From positions 1 to 33,292 of the forward strand of contig JAHLFU010000205.1 in the NCBI GenBank assembly GCA_018883665.1: a stretch of 33,292 nt of DNA, given 5' to 3'. The notes below the pieces were generated by a model that saw only the letters and a program-made list of their open reading frames with translations, was not told the origin of the DNA and made no database searches. A program made the translations under genes and the position numbers. The stretch comes from Paraprevotella stercoravium (GTDB lineage Bacteria > Bacteroidota > Bacteroidia > Bacteroidales > Bacteroidaceae). Every line of letters starts with the position of its first letter. Within the stretch, counting starts at the first letter, position 1. Below, one piece after another: positions 1-8,357 of this stretch.

Positions 1-999
1 CACTATGGTAAAGATACCTACGTAAAGGAGGTGTTTCTGAAGCAAGCTTCCGAGTTGGCAGAATATGGCGATGACCAGTTTGAAATGTGGTTTGACGGAG
101 CCAATGGTGGCGACGGTTACTATGGTGGTGCCAATGAAACACGAAGCATTGATGCAAGCACTTATTATGATGTACCCAACTTGGCAGACTCTATCCACAA
201 AATGCAACCAAACTGTGTGATGTGGGGTGTAGGCGACGAGGCCCGCTGGATCGGTAATGAGGCCGGATGGGCAGGAGTAACCAACTGGTCACCAGAATAC
301 AAGCCAGCAAGAGGACCTAACGAAAACGGAAATGAAAACGGTTGGAGATGGTTCCCTGGAGAATCTGATGCAAAAGGTACTAACATGGGTTGGTTCTGGC
401 ATCAAGGTGAATCTCCCCGCAGCTTGAATGAACTGTTTAAATTCTATTTGGAAACCGTAGGACGTAATGCGACTCTGATTCTGAACTTCCCACCAGACAA
501 AACCGGTGAATTGCCACAAGCAACAGTTACCCGAATGAAAGAATTAGGAAACCTACTGAAAGAAAGATTAGGCAACGACCTGGCCTTGAATGCTAAAATC
601 GAAGCTTCTGAAACACGTAAAGCAGGTGCTCAAAGAACATACGTAGCTTCTAACCTTAACGACAACGATAAAGATACTTATTGGGCTACAGACGATGATG
701 TTATTGAATCAAGTATAACCTTGACCTGGGACAAACCTCAGAATGTACATTATGTGGCACTGATGGAGTACATCAAAAAAGGGCAAAGAATCAAATCATT
801 CACTGTTGAAACCAGTGAGGACGGAACCAACTGGACTCCAAGAGCAACAGATCAGTGTACTACAGTCGGTTATAAACGAATCATTCCTTTGAACGGCAGT
901 ACAACGGATTATGGCAATGGCTACAATGTCAAAGCTATCCGAATAACTATCAACGACAGTAAAGCATGCCCATTGCTCCACACTGTATCTGTATTCTAA
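1..999 (+). CDS. GH29 alpha-L-fucosidase, 5'-truncated by window edge
   Basis: The reading frame is open from base 1, so the N-terminus and the first part of the catalytic barrel lie outside the window. The visible part starts in the (beta/alpha)8 barrel and holds the motif WFDGANGGDGYYGG; the Asp encoded at 94-96 sits where the GH29 catalytic nucleophile is expected (family knowledge). The barrel ends near base 560. The last ~135 residues, starting around LALNAKIEASET, look like an F5/8-type C (CBM32-like) beta-sandwich, a common C-terminal partner of GH29 enzymes. The enzyme should remove alpha-L-fucose from host or plant glycans in the periplasm or at the cell surface; the signal peptide cannot be seen. 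A GH16 gene begins 33 bp after the stop on the same strand, so the two are probably one operon of a polysaccharide-utilisation locus. Family assignment is firm, linkage specificity unknown. Confidence 0.9.
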   Translation, partial: HYGKDTYVKEVFLKQASELAEYGDDQFEMWFDGANGGDGYYGGANETRSIDASTYYDVPNLADSIHKMQPNCVMWGVGDEARWIGNEAGWAGVTNWSPEYKPARGPNENGNENGWRWFPGESDAKGTNMGWFWHQGESPRSLNELFKFYLETVGRNATLILNFPPDKTGELPQATVTRMKELGNLLKERLGNDLALNAKIEASETRKAGAQRTYVASNLNDNDKDTYWATDDDVIESSITLTWDKPQNVHYVALMEYIKKGQRIKSFTVETSEDGTNWTPRATDQCTTVGYKRIIPLNGSTTDYGNGYNVKAIRITINDSKACPLLHTVSVF

Positions 1000-1032
1000 T
1001 CAACCATGATAAATCATTCAAATCATTCTAAA

Positions 1033-4000
1033 ATGAAGAAAAACAAACTTTATATAACCAGCCTGATCGCATTAACCCTACCGGCATACGGATGGGCACA
1101 AGACAGAATCAGTTTTGAAGAAACAGGCGAAGCCGCACATACTAGTATTGGTGTCTATGATTCTTGGGACGAATCTCCATTCCGCTCCCAAAATAATGCT
1201 GCCCCATTGCTTAAAGGCAACGTAGCCATTATTGACAATCCGGAAGTTACAGAAGAAGGTAACTCCTCTGCTAAAGTCCTTATGGTGCAACGCTCCCGTT
1301 ATGGAAGTAACCAGTTTGGCGCACGCATCGATTTGAAGACTCCTTTCGAACTGAACACAACAACAAAGTATGTTCACGTCATGATCAAAAAAGACAAACC
1401 TGGACGTGTACTTCTGATTGGCTTAGGCAAACGTAGAGACAGAGCTGGACAAAGTCCTGAGACAGAACAGTGCTGGGCTCTTTCATCCCGCACTATTGAA
1501 CCGGGAATCTGGAACGATGCCGTATTTGCCATCAAAGGCAACGGTGGCATTGATATCAAAAGTTTGGTTATTGTGCCAGATTGCGAATCAACTCACGACT
1601 TAAAAGAGGACTTCTTGGTTTATATTGACGAAATAGAAGTAAACGATCAGTCAACACCACGCATCAAGGTTGGTGATTATCCTCTGAACATTGAGGACGG
1701 CGCCGTTTCTTCTAAGAATAATTATTATGTAAACAGTATTGCGTTGACTTCACCATCAGCTGGAGCACAGACAATCAACGTAGGAAGCGCCTCGCCACAA
1801 ACAATTTACCGTCCTCTACTTGAACAAACTTTCGTAGCAAAAGCGGGTGAAACCGTCACTCCAAAAATCAATTTCAACGGCAACTGGATGAATGGTTATG
1901 TTTATCTGGATAAAGGGCAAGACGGCGACTTCTATTGGCAATTAAACGAAGATTATACTGCTCCAGAAAATAGCGATCTGGTATCTTATTACTACATTGA
2001 AACTGTTGAAAACGAATCTGGATTTAACTATAAAGGTGAGCCAGTTTCCGGTAATAACCGTAACACCATGCAGACGCCGGCATTTAAGATTCCTGAAGAT
2101 CTGAAACCAGGTTTCTATCGTATGCGATTCAAAGTCGATTGGGGTAATGCAGATCCGGGAGGTCGTGCAACAAGTACCAACGGTATTATATCCAATGGTG
2201 GTAATATCACAGATGTGCGCTTGAACATCCATAGTGACAAAGTTAAAGTAACTACCCAGTATCAGAATGGCGATGTATACGCAGCAGACGGATCACAATT
2301 GGCTGGTTCTGATGTAAACTTCGGTGAACCTCTGACTATCAAGATGGTACCATCTAACGGATTCATTCCGGACGGTATTACTTTGACTCACGGATATAAC
2401 CTCACCGGTGACAGTTTGGTTCACGGAACTCCACAATACACCACAATCCGCATTCCTGGATACGCAGTCAAAGAAGATGGTACCCTGACCATTCCTGCCA
2501 GTCTGGTAGACGGCGACTTGCATATCTTGGGTCACTTCAAAAGTACAACCAGCGGTGGTGGAGAAACTGGAGAATATGAGGTTAACTTCGACAAGGACCT
2601 GGTAATTACCAGAACAGACAGAACCTTAAATTCAGTATCATTGAATGGTAATGAAGGTTGTGCTTTTACAAGCAACATGTCAAAGGATCCTAAAACCGTA
2701 TATCAAAACCGGACTACAGATGTAGCCATGACAAAACAAGGAGAAACAATCACTCCTTCTGTCAGCTATACCGGCGGACCAATGCACGGTTATTTCTACA
2801 TTGACTTTAACAATGATGGAATTTTTACCACAGAAATAGGAAGCGATCACAGACCTACATCCAGCAGTGAACTTCTGAGTTTCTCCTACTATGACGGTTA
2901 TAACAGTGAAGGCGTAAAGAAAGGAACCAGTGAAACAAACAATGCCATCACATTCCCTGCTGCCACCATTCCGGAATTCATTCCAGATGGTGTCTACCGT
3001 GCCCGTCTGAAAATAGACTGGAACAATATTGATCCAAAAGGTCAATATGGAGAAAGCAATAAAATAGATGCAAATGGAGGCTATGTTGTTGACTTCCTCA
3101 TCAACATCAGCAATAGTACAAAAACCGTAAAGATCAACACTCTTAACGGAAATATCTACGGAACAAGTAACAGTGCGCTGCCATACAAACTTACTTCAGA
3201 AAAAACGCTGAATGTAGTACCGACTCCTGTTACTGAAGATTATGTACTTAGCGAACCTATTACTATCCGTAGCGGATTGAACTTTGACGGTCCTCAATAT
3301 ATTCGTGGCAATCAACAGTGGTTCGCAGACACACTTCAGGTAGACGAAGTAACTTTAGGCAAATCAATCTCAATTCCAGTATATGGAAACGTAGAAATCA
3401 CGGCAAAGTTCGAGGCCAAAGATGATGCTACTTATAAAATGATTTTCAACGATGAATTCGATGGCAAAGACGGGGAACGTGCCGATGCCAGCAAATGGGG
3501 AGTAAGTAAACGTCAGAATGCCACCTGGAACCGCTTTATCAGTGACAGTATTGCTGTAGCTTATATCGAAGACGGACAGTTGGTTCTGAAAGCGATTCCT
3601 AACAAGGACAAATCTACTGACAACGTAGACATGCTGACTGGAGCATTAGAAAGTCAAAACAAGTTTAGCTTCAAATACGGAAAGGTTGAATGTAGAGCCA
3701 AGACTAATGGTTACAAAGGTAACTTCCCAGCTATATGGATGATGCCACAAGATCAAAGTGCCGGTTGGCCAAATTGTGGTGAAATTGATATCTTTGAGCA
3801 AGTTGATGCCGAAAACAAGTCTTACCATACCGTACACTCTAACTGGACTTATAACCTGGGTAACAAAAACAATCCGACCTCTTCTTTCAATAAGAATCTG
3901 AGTATGGACCGCTATCATACCTATGGTCTGGAATGGGATGCCAATACACTCACCTGGTATGTTGATGGAGTCAAGGTTGGAAGTTATGCAAAAAGCACCA

Positions 4001-4368
4001 ATGCAGACGCACTTTCAAAAGGACAGTGGCCATTTGATAAAGCTTTTTATCTGATTCTGAACCAGTCTGTTGGAAACGGTTCATGGGCTCAGCCAGCAGA
4101 CATCAACCATACCTATCGTATGGATGTTGACTGGATTCGCGTATATCAGAAAGACCAGGCTACCCATATTGAAAGTACAACAAGCCAGTCATTAGACATC
4201 AGCACTGGTGAGAACAAGATTATAGTCCATGCTGATCAGGCAACAGATATGCAGATTGTAAGCATCAATGGTGCAGTCTTGTACAAAGGCACTGTTGAAG
4301 GAAGCCAAACATTCAATGTACAGAAAGGTGTTTATCTTGTAAACAAACAGAAGATTCTGGTACCTTAA
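1033..4368 (+). CDS. Multidomain secreted GH16 endo-glycanase with two GEVED domains
   Basis: The start at 1033 gives 1111 residues beginning MKKNKLYIT with a hydrophobic signal peptide ending near GWAQ; the in-frame ATG at 1006 would add nine polar residues ahead of it and is less likely. Visible order: N-terminal beta-rich region (~25-205); GEVED-like domain 1 (~265-400, with GFYRMRFKVDWGN) plus a linker domain (~405-510); GEVED-like domain 2 (~560-695, with GVYRARLKIDWNN) plus a second similar linker domain; GH16 catalytic domain (~803-1040); and a C-terminal region of about 65 residues resembling a Por-secretion-tail beta-sandwich. The GH16 motif GEIDIFE gives the catalytic triad E917, D919, E922 (nucleophile, helper, acid/base by family knowledge). 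The family hydrolyses internal beta-1,3/1,4 bonds. The fucosidase next door makes a fucosylated host glycan a plausible target, but a laminarin-type beta-glucan cannot be excluded. Confidence 0.88.
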   Translation: MKKNKLYITSLIALTLPAYGWAQDRISFEETGEAAHTSIGVYDSWDESPFRSQNNAAPLLKGNVAIIDNPEVTEEGNSSAKVLMVQRSRYGSNQFGARIDLKTPFELNTTTKYVHVMIKKDKPGRVLLIGLGKRRDRAGQSPETEQCWALSSRTIEPGIWNDAVFAIKGNGGIDIKSLVIVPDCESTHDLKEDFLVYIDEIEVNDQSTPRIKVGDYPLNIEDGAVSSKNNYYVNSIALTSPSAGAQTINVGSASPQTIYRPLLEQTFVAKAGETVTPKINFNGNWMNGYVYLDKGQDGDFYWQLNEDYTAPENSDLVSYYYIETVENESGFNYKGEPVSGNNRNTMQTPAFKIPEDLKPGFYRMRFKVDWGNADPGGRATSTNGIISNGGNITDVRLNIHSDKVKVTTQYQNGDVYAADGSQLAGSDVNFGEPLTIKMVPSNGFIPDGITLTHGYNLTGDSLVHGTPQYTTIRIPGYAVKEDGTLTIPASLVDGDLHILGHFKSTTSGGGETGEYEVNFDKDLVITRTDRTLNSVSLNGNEGCAFTSNMSKDPKTVYQNRTTDVAMTKQGETITPSVSYTGGPMHGYFYIDFNNDGIFTTEIGSDHRPTSSSELLSFSYYDGYNSEGVKKGTSETNNAITFPAATIPEFIPDGVYRARLKIDWNNIDPKGQYGESNKIDANGGYVVDFLINISNSTKTVKINTLNGNIYGTSNSALPYKLTSEKTLNVVPTPVTEDYVLSEPITIRSGLNFDGPQYIRGNQQWFADTLQVDEVTLGKSISIPVYGNVEITAKFEAKDDATYKMIFNDEFDGKDGERADASKWGVSKRQNATWNRFISDSIAVAYIEDGQLVLKAIPNKDKSTDNVDMLTGALESQNKFSFKYGKVECRAKTNGYKGNFPAIWMMPQDQSAGWPNCGEIDIFEQVDAENKSYHTVHSNWTYNLGNKNNPTSSFNKNLSMDRYHTYGLEWDANTLTWYVDGVKVGSYAKSTNADALSKGQWPFDKAFYLILNQSVGNGSWAQPADINHTYRMDVDWIRVYQKDQATHIESTTSQSLDISTGENKIIVHADQATDMQIVSINGAVLYKGTVEGSQTFNVQKGVYLVNKQKILVP

Positions 4369-4396
4369 ACAGTAGTCTCTTCTAAAGAGATAAAAA

Positions 4397-4433
4397 GAAG
4401 AGCAACCGAAGCAAATTCGGTTGCTCTTTTTTA
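4397..4433. terminator. Strong bidirectional intrinsic terminator
   Basis: A 12-13 bp perfect stem (4399-4410 pairing with 4416-4427) with a five-base loop is followed on + by a T run to 4432. It ends the GH29-GH16 transcript. On the minus strand the same stem is followed by a T-rich stretch, so it can also stop transcripts of the convergent DUF3109 gene. Confidence 0.85.
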
Positions 4434-4459
4434 TGCTTTGATTACAAATACCTCTTCAA

Positions 4460-5068
4460 CTAATCCTGAAGATATCCCTGCTCTTTTAATTCTTCTACAG
4501 CCTTCTCCAGCTCTTCATACCAGGCTTCACCAAAACGGCGAACCAAAGGCTCTTTCAGGAAACGGTATACGGGAAGATTCAATTGCCGACCTTTCTCTAC
4601 AGCCATACGGCATACGTCCCAACGATGATAGTTCAGAGCCGTCATGTCGCCGATCTTCTTCAACCGAATGGGATAAAGATGACAGGATATCGGTTTATAA
4701 AACTTAGAGCGCCCCTCCCGATAAGCTTTTTCCAAAGCACAGAAACAGTTTCCTTTGTCATCATAGCAAGTAAACACACAGTCCTTGCCGTTGACTATGC
4801 TGGTCACCAAATCACCGTCACGGTCCGTATAAACCACTCCCTGACGGTCGATGACAGCCTGTGCCGAAGCCGAAAGTTCATTCCATACCTTCGGCAATGC
4901 TTCTTCCAGTTCAGCCACCTCGTCCAGCTCTACCGGAGCACCGGCATCACCTTCAATACAGCATTCTCCCTTACATGCCTCCAGATCACAACAGAATTTC
5001 TCGCTCAGACAATCCATGGAAATGATTGTATCATCAATCTGTATCATGGGAATCTCATTTCTTTTCAT
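4460..5068 (-). CDS. DUF3109 family cysteine-rich protein
   Basis: A 202-residue soluble protein with no signal peptide. It carries a dense N-terminal cysteine cluster (C20, C26, C27, C32, C36, C37) and further cysteines in CYDDKGNCFC, SCHLYP and WDVCR. This matches the DUF3109 family, related in pattern to YkgJ-like Zn/Fe-chelating CxxxCC proteins; metal binding is therefore likely but the biochemical role is unknown. Translation starts 6 bp after the ung stop codon, so the two genes are co-transcribed and probably translationally linked. A second possible start is Met8, but that would remove only seven residues and keeps all cysteines. The C-terminal third is helical and charged. Family call is fairly sure; function is not known. 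Confidence 0.8.
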   Translation of the reverse strand: MKRNEIPMIQIDDTIISMDCLSEKFCCDLEACKGECCIEGDAGAPVELDEVAELEEALPKVWNELSASAQAVIDRQGVVYTDRDGDLVTSIVNGKDCVFTCYDDKGNCFCALEKAYREGRSKFYKPISCHLYPIRLKKIGDMTALNYHRWDVCRMAVEKGRQLNLPVYRFLKEPLVRRFGEAWYEELEKAVEELKEQGYLQD

Positions 5069-5074
5069 ATCCTA

Positions 5075-5737
5075 TTACCAATTTATCGGGGTTTTACCAT
5101 ATTGTTCCAGATAGGCGTTGGTCAGACTGAAATGCTTATTTCCGAAAAAACCGTGATAAGCAGACAGAGGAGACGGATGTGCAGAAGTAAGCACCAGATG
5201 ACGCTCACGGTCAATCACCGCTCCCTTTTTCTGTGCATACGCTCCCCAAAGGATAAATACCAGATGATCACGCTCCTGAGAAAGTTTTCGGATTACAGCA
5301 TCTGTAAACTCCTCCCAACCATGCCGCTGATGTGAGGCTGCTTGATGAGCCCGCACCGTAAGCGTAGCGTTCAGCAAAAGAACTCCCTGCTCAGCCCAAC
5401 GTGTCAGATTTCCGGAAACGGGTACTTCCTTTCCCAAATCAGCTTGTATCTCCTTAAAGATATTCTGAAGCGAAGGTGGAAAAGGTATGCCGTCATTCAC
5501 CGAAAAGCAAAGGCCGTGCGCCTGTCCGGGACCATGATAGGGGTCTTGTCCGATAATGACCACTTTGACCTGATCAAAAGGACAAAGATTAAAGGCATTA
5601 AAAATTAAGTTTCCCGGCGGATAGCACACTTGGGTTTTATACTCCTGACGCACAAAGTCAGTCAGTTCCTTAAAATAAGGCTTTTCAAACTCATCCGTCA
5701 GTTTTTCCTTCCAACTATTTTCTATCTGAACATTCAT
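5075..5737 (-). CDS. ung: Uracil-DNA glycosylase, family 1
   Basis: Excises uracil from DNA at the first step of base-excision repair, in the cytoplasm. With the start at 5737 (MNVQIENSWK) the protein has 220 residues, the usual family length. An ATG 33 bp further upstream is in frame, but it lies so close to the promoter -7 box (5758-5765) that the internal start is preferred. The water-activating motif GQDPYH is present (D65, H68), as are the FNAFN region that stacks on uracil and the C-terminal HPSPLSAYHGFFG minor-groove loop with its catalytic histidine. All key residues of family 1 are intact. It is followed after 6 bp by the DUF3109 gene, which probably shares its promoter. Confidence 0.97.
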   Translation of the reverse strand: MNVQIENSWKEKLTDEFEKPYFKELTDFVRQEYKTQVCYPPGNLIFNAFNLCPFDQVKVVIIGQDPYHGPGQAHGLCFSVNDGIPFPPSLQNIFKEIQADLGKEVPVSGNLTRWAEQGVLLLNATLTVRAHQAASHQRHGWEEFTDAVIRKLSQERDHLVFILWGAYAQKKGAVIDRERHLVLTSAHPSPLSAYHGFFGNKHFSLTNAYLEQYGKTPINW

Positions 5738-5757
5738 ATTCGTACATTTTGTATTTG

Positions 5758-5765
5758 CAAAGATA
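5758..5765 (-). promoter_or_regulatory. Bacteroidota -7 box for ung-DUF3109
   Basis: The minus strand reads TATCTTTG, a full match to TAnnTTTG, about 20 nt upstream of the chosen ung start. No clear TTTG -33 element is visible at the usual spacing. Confidence 0.6.
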
Positions 5766-5881
5766 GGCATTTATGTGCATCAGAAGATATTTCGTCTCGT
5801 TTTTTCCGTTCATATCACCTTATTGCCCAAACCTTTCTTAAATCCACTCAAGAAGAAAAGCAAAATATGGCCTATATAATA

Positions 5882-5918
5882 TAAAAAAAACAGTCCCAGT
5901 GAATCACTGGGACTGTTT
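5882..5918 (-). terminator. Intrinsic terminator of gpmI
   Basis: A 13-bp perfect stem (5888-5900 with 5906-5918), five-base loop, and a run of eight T on the minus strand. It lies 26 bp past the gpmI stop codon and separates gpmI from ung. Confidence 0.9.
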
Positions 5919-5943
5919 CCTGTATTCTTATTTCAGAAGAATA

Positions 5944-7461
5944 TTAGTCCTGAATCAAGTTCTTACCGGTCATTTCCTTCGGCTGCTCCAGACCCATGAT
6001 GTGGAGAATAGAAGGAGCTACGTCGGCCAGAATACCGTTTTCGACCTTGGCATTCTTGTTGGCAGTTACGTAAATGAATGGAACCGGGTTCAAAGAGTGA
6101 GCGGTGTTTGGAGTACCGTCGGCGTTGATTGCGTTATCAGCATTACCGTGGTCAGCGATAATGATTGTCTCATAATCGGTAGCCTTAGCAGCCTCAACCA
6201 CTTCCTTCACGCAGTCGTCAACAGCCTTCACAGCCTTCTCGATAGCCTCGTAGATACCGGTGTGTCCCACCATATCACCGTTAGCGAAGTTCACCACGAT
6301 GAAGTCGTACTTGTTCTCTTTAATCGCAGCAACCAGCTTATCCTTAACCTCGTAAGCGCTCATCTCCGGCTTCAGGTCATAAGTAGCAACCTTTGGAGAA
6401 GCTACCAGGATACGCTCCTCACCGTCGTACGGAGTCTCACGGCCACCGTTGAAGAAGAAGGTAACGTGTGCATACTTCTCAGTCTCTGCAGTGTGCAGCT
6501 GCTTCAGACCCTTGCTGCTGATATATTCGCCCAAAGTGTTCTCCACGTTCTCTTTCGGGAACAGAATGTGTACTCCGGTGAAGCTTGCGTCATACGGAGT
6601 CATGCAGTAGTACTGCAATCCCGGAATGGTCATCATGCCCTGCTCCGGCATATCCTGCTGAGTCAAAACAATAGTCAACTCTTTAGCACGGTCGTTACGG
6701 TAGTTGAAGAAGATCACTACATCGCCTTCCTTGATAGTACCGTCAACATTAGCGTTGTTGATTGGTTTTACGAACTCATCGGTAACACCCTCTGCATAGC
6801 TTTCTTCCATAGCAGCCACCATGTCAGTAGCCTGCTTTCCTTCGCCCTTCACGAGCAAATCATAAGCTACCTTCACGCGCTCCCAACGCTTGTCACGATC
6901 CATAGCATAGAAACGGCCCACGATAGAAGCAATCTGACAGCCGGTCTTCTCGCACTCAGCCTGCAGCTGCTCAATAAATCCCTTACCGCTCTTTGGGTCA
7001 GTGTCACGACCGTCCATGAAGCAGTGTACATATGTATTGGCAATGCCATATTCCTTAGAAATCTCACACAGACGGAACAGGTGATCTAAAGAAGAGTGCA
7101 CACCACCGTTTGAAGTCAGACCCATCAGGTGAACGCTCTTACCGTTGTTCTTGGCATACTCGTAAGCAGAAACCACTTCCGGGTTCTTCAGGATGCTGCC
7201 ATCGGCACAAGCGCGGTTGATCTTTACCAGATCCTGATAAACGATGCGGCCAGCACCGATGTTCAGGTGACCTACCTCAGAGTTACCCATCTGTCCGTCC
7301 GGCAAACCTACGTTTTCGCCAGAAGCCTGCAGTTCTGAGTTTGGATAGTTCTGTGCCAGATAGTCCATATAAGGAGTCGGAGTCTGGAAAATAACATCAC
7401 CTTTACCATGATTACCTATGCCCCATCCGTCGAGGATCATCAAAAGAGCTTTTTTTGCCAT
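5944..7461 (-). CDS. gpmI: 2,3-bisphosphoglycerate-independent phosphoglycerate mutase
   Basis: Interconverts 3- and 2-phosphoglycerate in glycolysis and gluconeogenesis through a phosphoserine intermediate, using two Mn2+ ions, in the cytoplasm. The 505-residue length is normal for the iPGM family. The N-terminal LMILDGWG motif provides the metal ligand D11, and GNSEVGH supplies the phosphorylated serine S61. Later metal-binding motifs NFANGDMVGHTG and ADHGNAD, typical of the alkaline-phosphatase superfamily, are present. It is a single-gene transcription unit: a -7 box lies 37 bp upstream and a strong terminator just downstream. Nothing about it looks unusual. Confidence 0.98.
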   Translation of the reverse strand: MAKKALLMILDGWGIGNHGKGDVIFQTPTPYMDYLAQNYPNSELQASGENVGLPDGQMGNSEVGHLNIGAGRIVYQDLVKINRACADGSILKNPEVVSAYEYAKNNGKSVHLMGLTSNGGVHSSLDHLFRLCEISKEYGIANTYVHCFMDGRDTDPKSGKGFIEQLQAECEKTGCQIASIVGRFYAMDRDKRWERVKVAYDLLVKGEGKQATDMVAAMEESYAEGVTDEFVKPINNANVDGTIKEGDVVIFFNYRNDRAKELTIVLTQQDMPEQGMMTIPGLQYYCMTPYDASFTGVHILFPKENVENTLGEYISSKGLKQLHTAETEKYAHVTFFFNGGRETPYDGEERILVASPKVATYDLKPEMSAYEVKDKLVAAIKENKYDFIVVNFANGDMVGHTGIYEAIEKAVKAVDDCVKEVVEAAKATDYETIIIADHGNADNAINADGTPNTAHSLNPVPFIYVTANKNAKVENGILADVAPSILHIMGLEQPKEMTGKNLIQD

Positions 7462-7497
7462 AATATAAATCGTTTTTAAAAGTTATCTTTCTAGTTG

Positions 7498-7505
7498 CAA
7501 AGTTA
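7498..7505 (-). promoter_or_regulatory. Bacteroidota -7 box for gpmI
   Basis: The minus strand reads TAACTTTG, matching TAnnTTTG, 37 bp upstream of the gpmI ATG in the AT-rich gap after rnhB. A -33 element is not obvious. Confidence 0.55.
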
Positions 7506-7555
7506 CGAAATAAATTGAATAAAGCGGATATCGCTTTTTCATTTTTCACACCTTT

Positions 7556-8179
7556 TTATCTGCCGCTCATTTCCTGCTCGCTGAAGAGCGAGAAATCGCC
7601 TTCTCCCAACAGATTATAACTCATGCGATGATAGGGAGTCACTCCATACTCACGGATGGCCAGACGGTGTGCCTTGGCGGGATATCCCTTGTTGCTGTCC
7701 CAATGATACTGGGGATATTCCTGATGCAACTGCATCATGTAATCATCGCGATAGGTCTTGGCCAAGATAGAGGCCGCGGCAATACTCATATACTTGCCGT
7801 CGCCTTTCACTACCGTGGTATGGGGCGTATCGTGATAGGCTTTGAAACGGTTACCGTCAATGAGCAGTGCTTCGGGACGCAGTTTCAACTGATCCAATGC
7901 CCGGTGCATGGCCAAAAACGAAGCATTCAGGATATTGATTTCATCAATCTCCTGCGGAGTGACCACCCCCACAGCCCAGTCCAACGCATCGCGCTCGATC
8001 TGCTCACGCAGCAGATAACGCTTCTTTTCGCTCAGTTTCTTCGAATCGTTGAGCATTTCATTTTCATAATCCTTGGGCAGAATCACGGCAGCAGCATAGA
8101 CAGATCCTGCCAGACAGCCACGTCCGGCCTCATCACAACCTGCCTCTATCAGACGGGCATCCATATAGGGTAATAACAT
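7556..8179 (-). CDS. rnhB: Ribonuclease HII
   Basis: Cleaves the RNA strand of RNA-DNA hybrids and single ribonucleotides embedded in DNA; cytoplasmic. The signature EAGCDEAGRGCLAGS holds the first two metal-binding acids (D16, E17); a later DGNRF contributes another acidic residue, and SIAAASILAKTYRD is the conserved helix near the active site. Length 207 is typical. The start is the ATG at 8177-8179; Met6 is an alternative that would still keep the whole fold. The gene is read away from lysO and has its own -7 box. The 94-bp gap to gpmI contains the gpmI promoter but no clear terminator, so some read-through into gpmI is possible. Confidence 0.97.
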   Translation of the reverse strand: MLLPYMDARLIEAGCDEAGRGCLAGSVYAAAVILPKDYENEMLNDSKKLSEKKRYLLREQIERDALDWAVGVVTPQEIDEINILNASFLAMHRALDQLKLRPEALLIDGNRFKAYHDTPHTTVVKGDGKYMSIAAASILAKTYRDDYMMQLHQEYPQYHWDSNKGYPAKAHRLAIREYGVTPYHRMSYNLLGEGDFSLFSEQEMSGR

Positions 8180-8212
8180 AAGCGCATTGTTTTTATGATT
8201 GTTCTTCGGCTA

Positions 8213-8220
8213 CAAAGGTA
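8213..8220 (-). promoter_or_regulatory. Bacteroidota -7 box for rnhB
   Basis: The minus strand reads TACCTTTG, matching TAnnTTTG, 33 bp upstream of the rnhB ATG. Confidence 0.6.
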
Positions 8221-8238
8221 CAAGAAAAATAAATGATC

Positions 8239-8284
8239 CTGATGATTTTTTTATTTCCTCAACATCATTTCCCAAAATCATCAG
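8239..8284. repeat. 11-bp perfect inverted repeat in rnhB-lysO divergent region
   Basis: The arm ctgatgatttt (8239-8249) is exactly complementary to aaaatcatcag (8274-8284), with a 24-base spacer. The left arm falls where the -33 region of the rnhB promoter would be. It could be a DNA-binding site or an RNA hairpin; neither can be decided from the sequence. Confidence 0.45.
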
Positions 8285-8357
8285 CATAAAATCCGGAAAA
8301 GGACAAAGGGACCTTTTTTGCTTTCAGAAGCGAAAAAAAATTCCGACCTTTGCCGAC

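Noticed and set aside
5899..7089. 396-codon open frame on + opposite gpmI
   Set aside because: Antisense shadow of a fully conserved gene; the product is hydrophobic Leu/Val/Ser-rich and unlike any family.
8345..8352. GACCTTTG as promoter -7 box for lysO
   Set aside because: The first base differs from TAnnTTTG, the ATG is only 6 bp away, and the nearest TTTG is 24 bp upstream, so spacing is poor.
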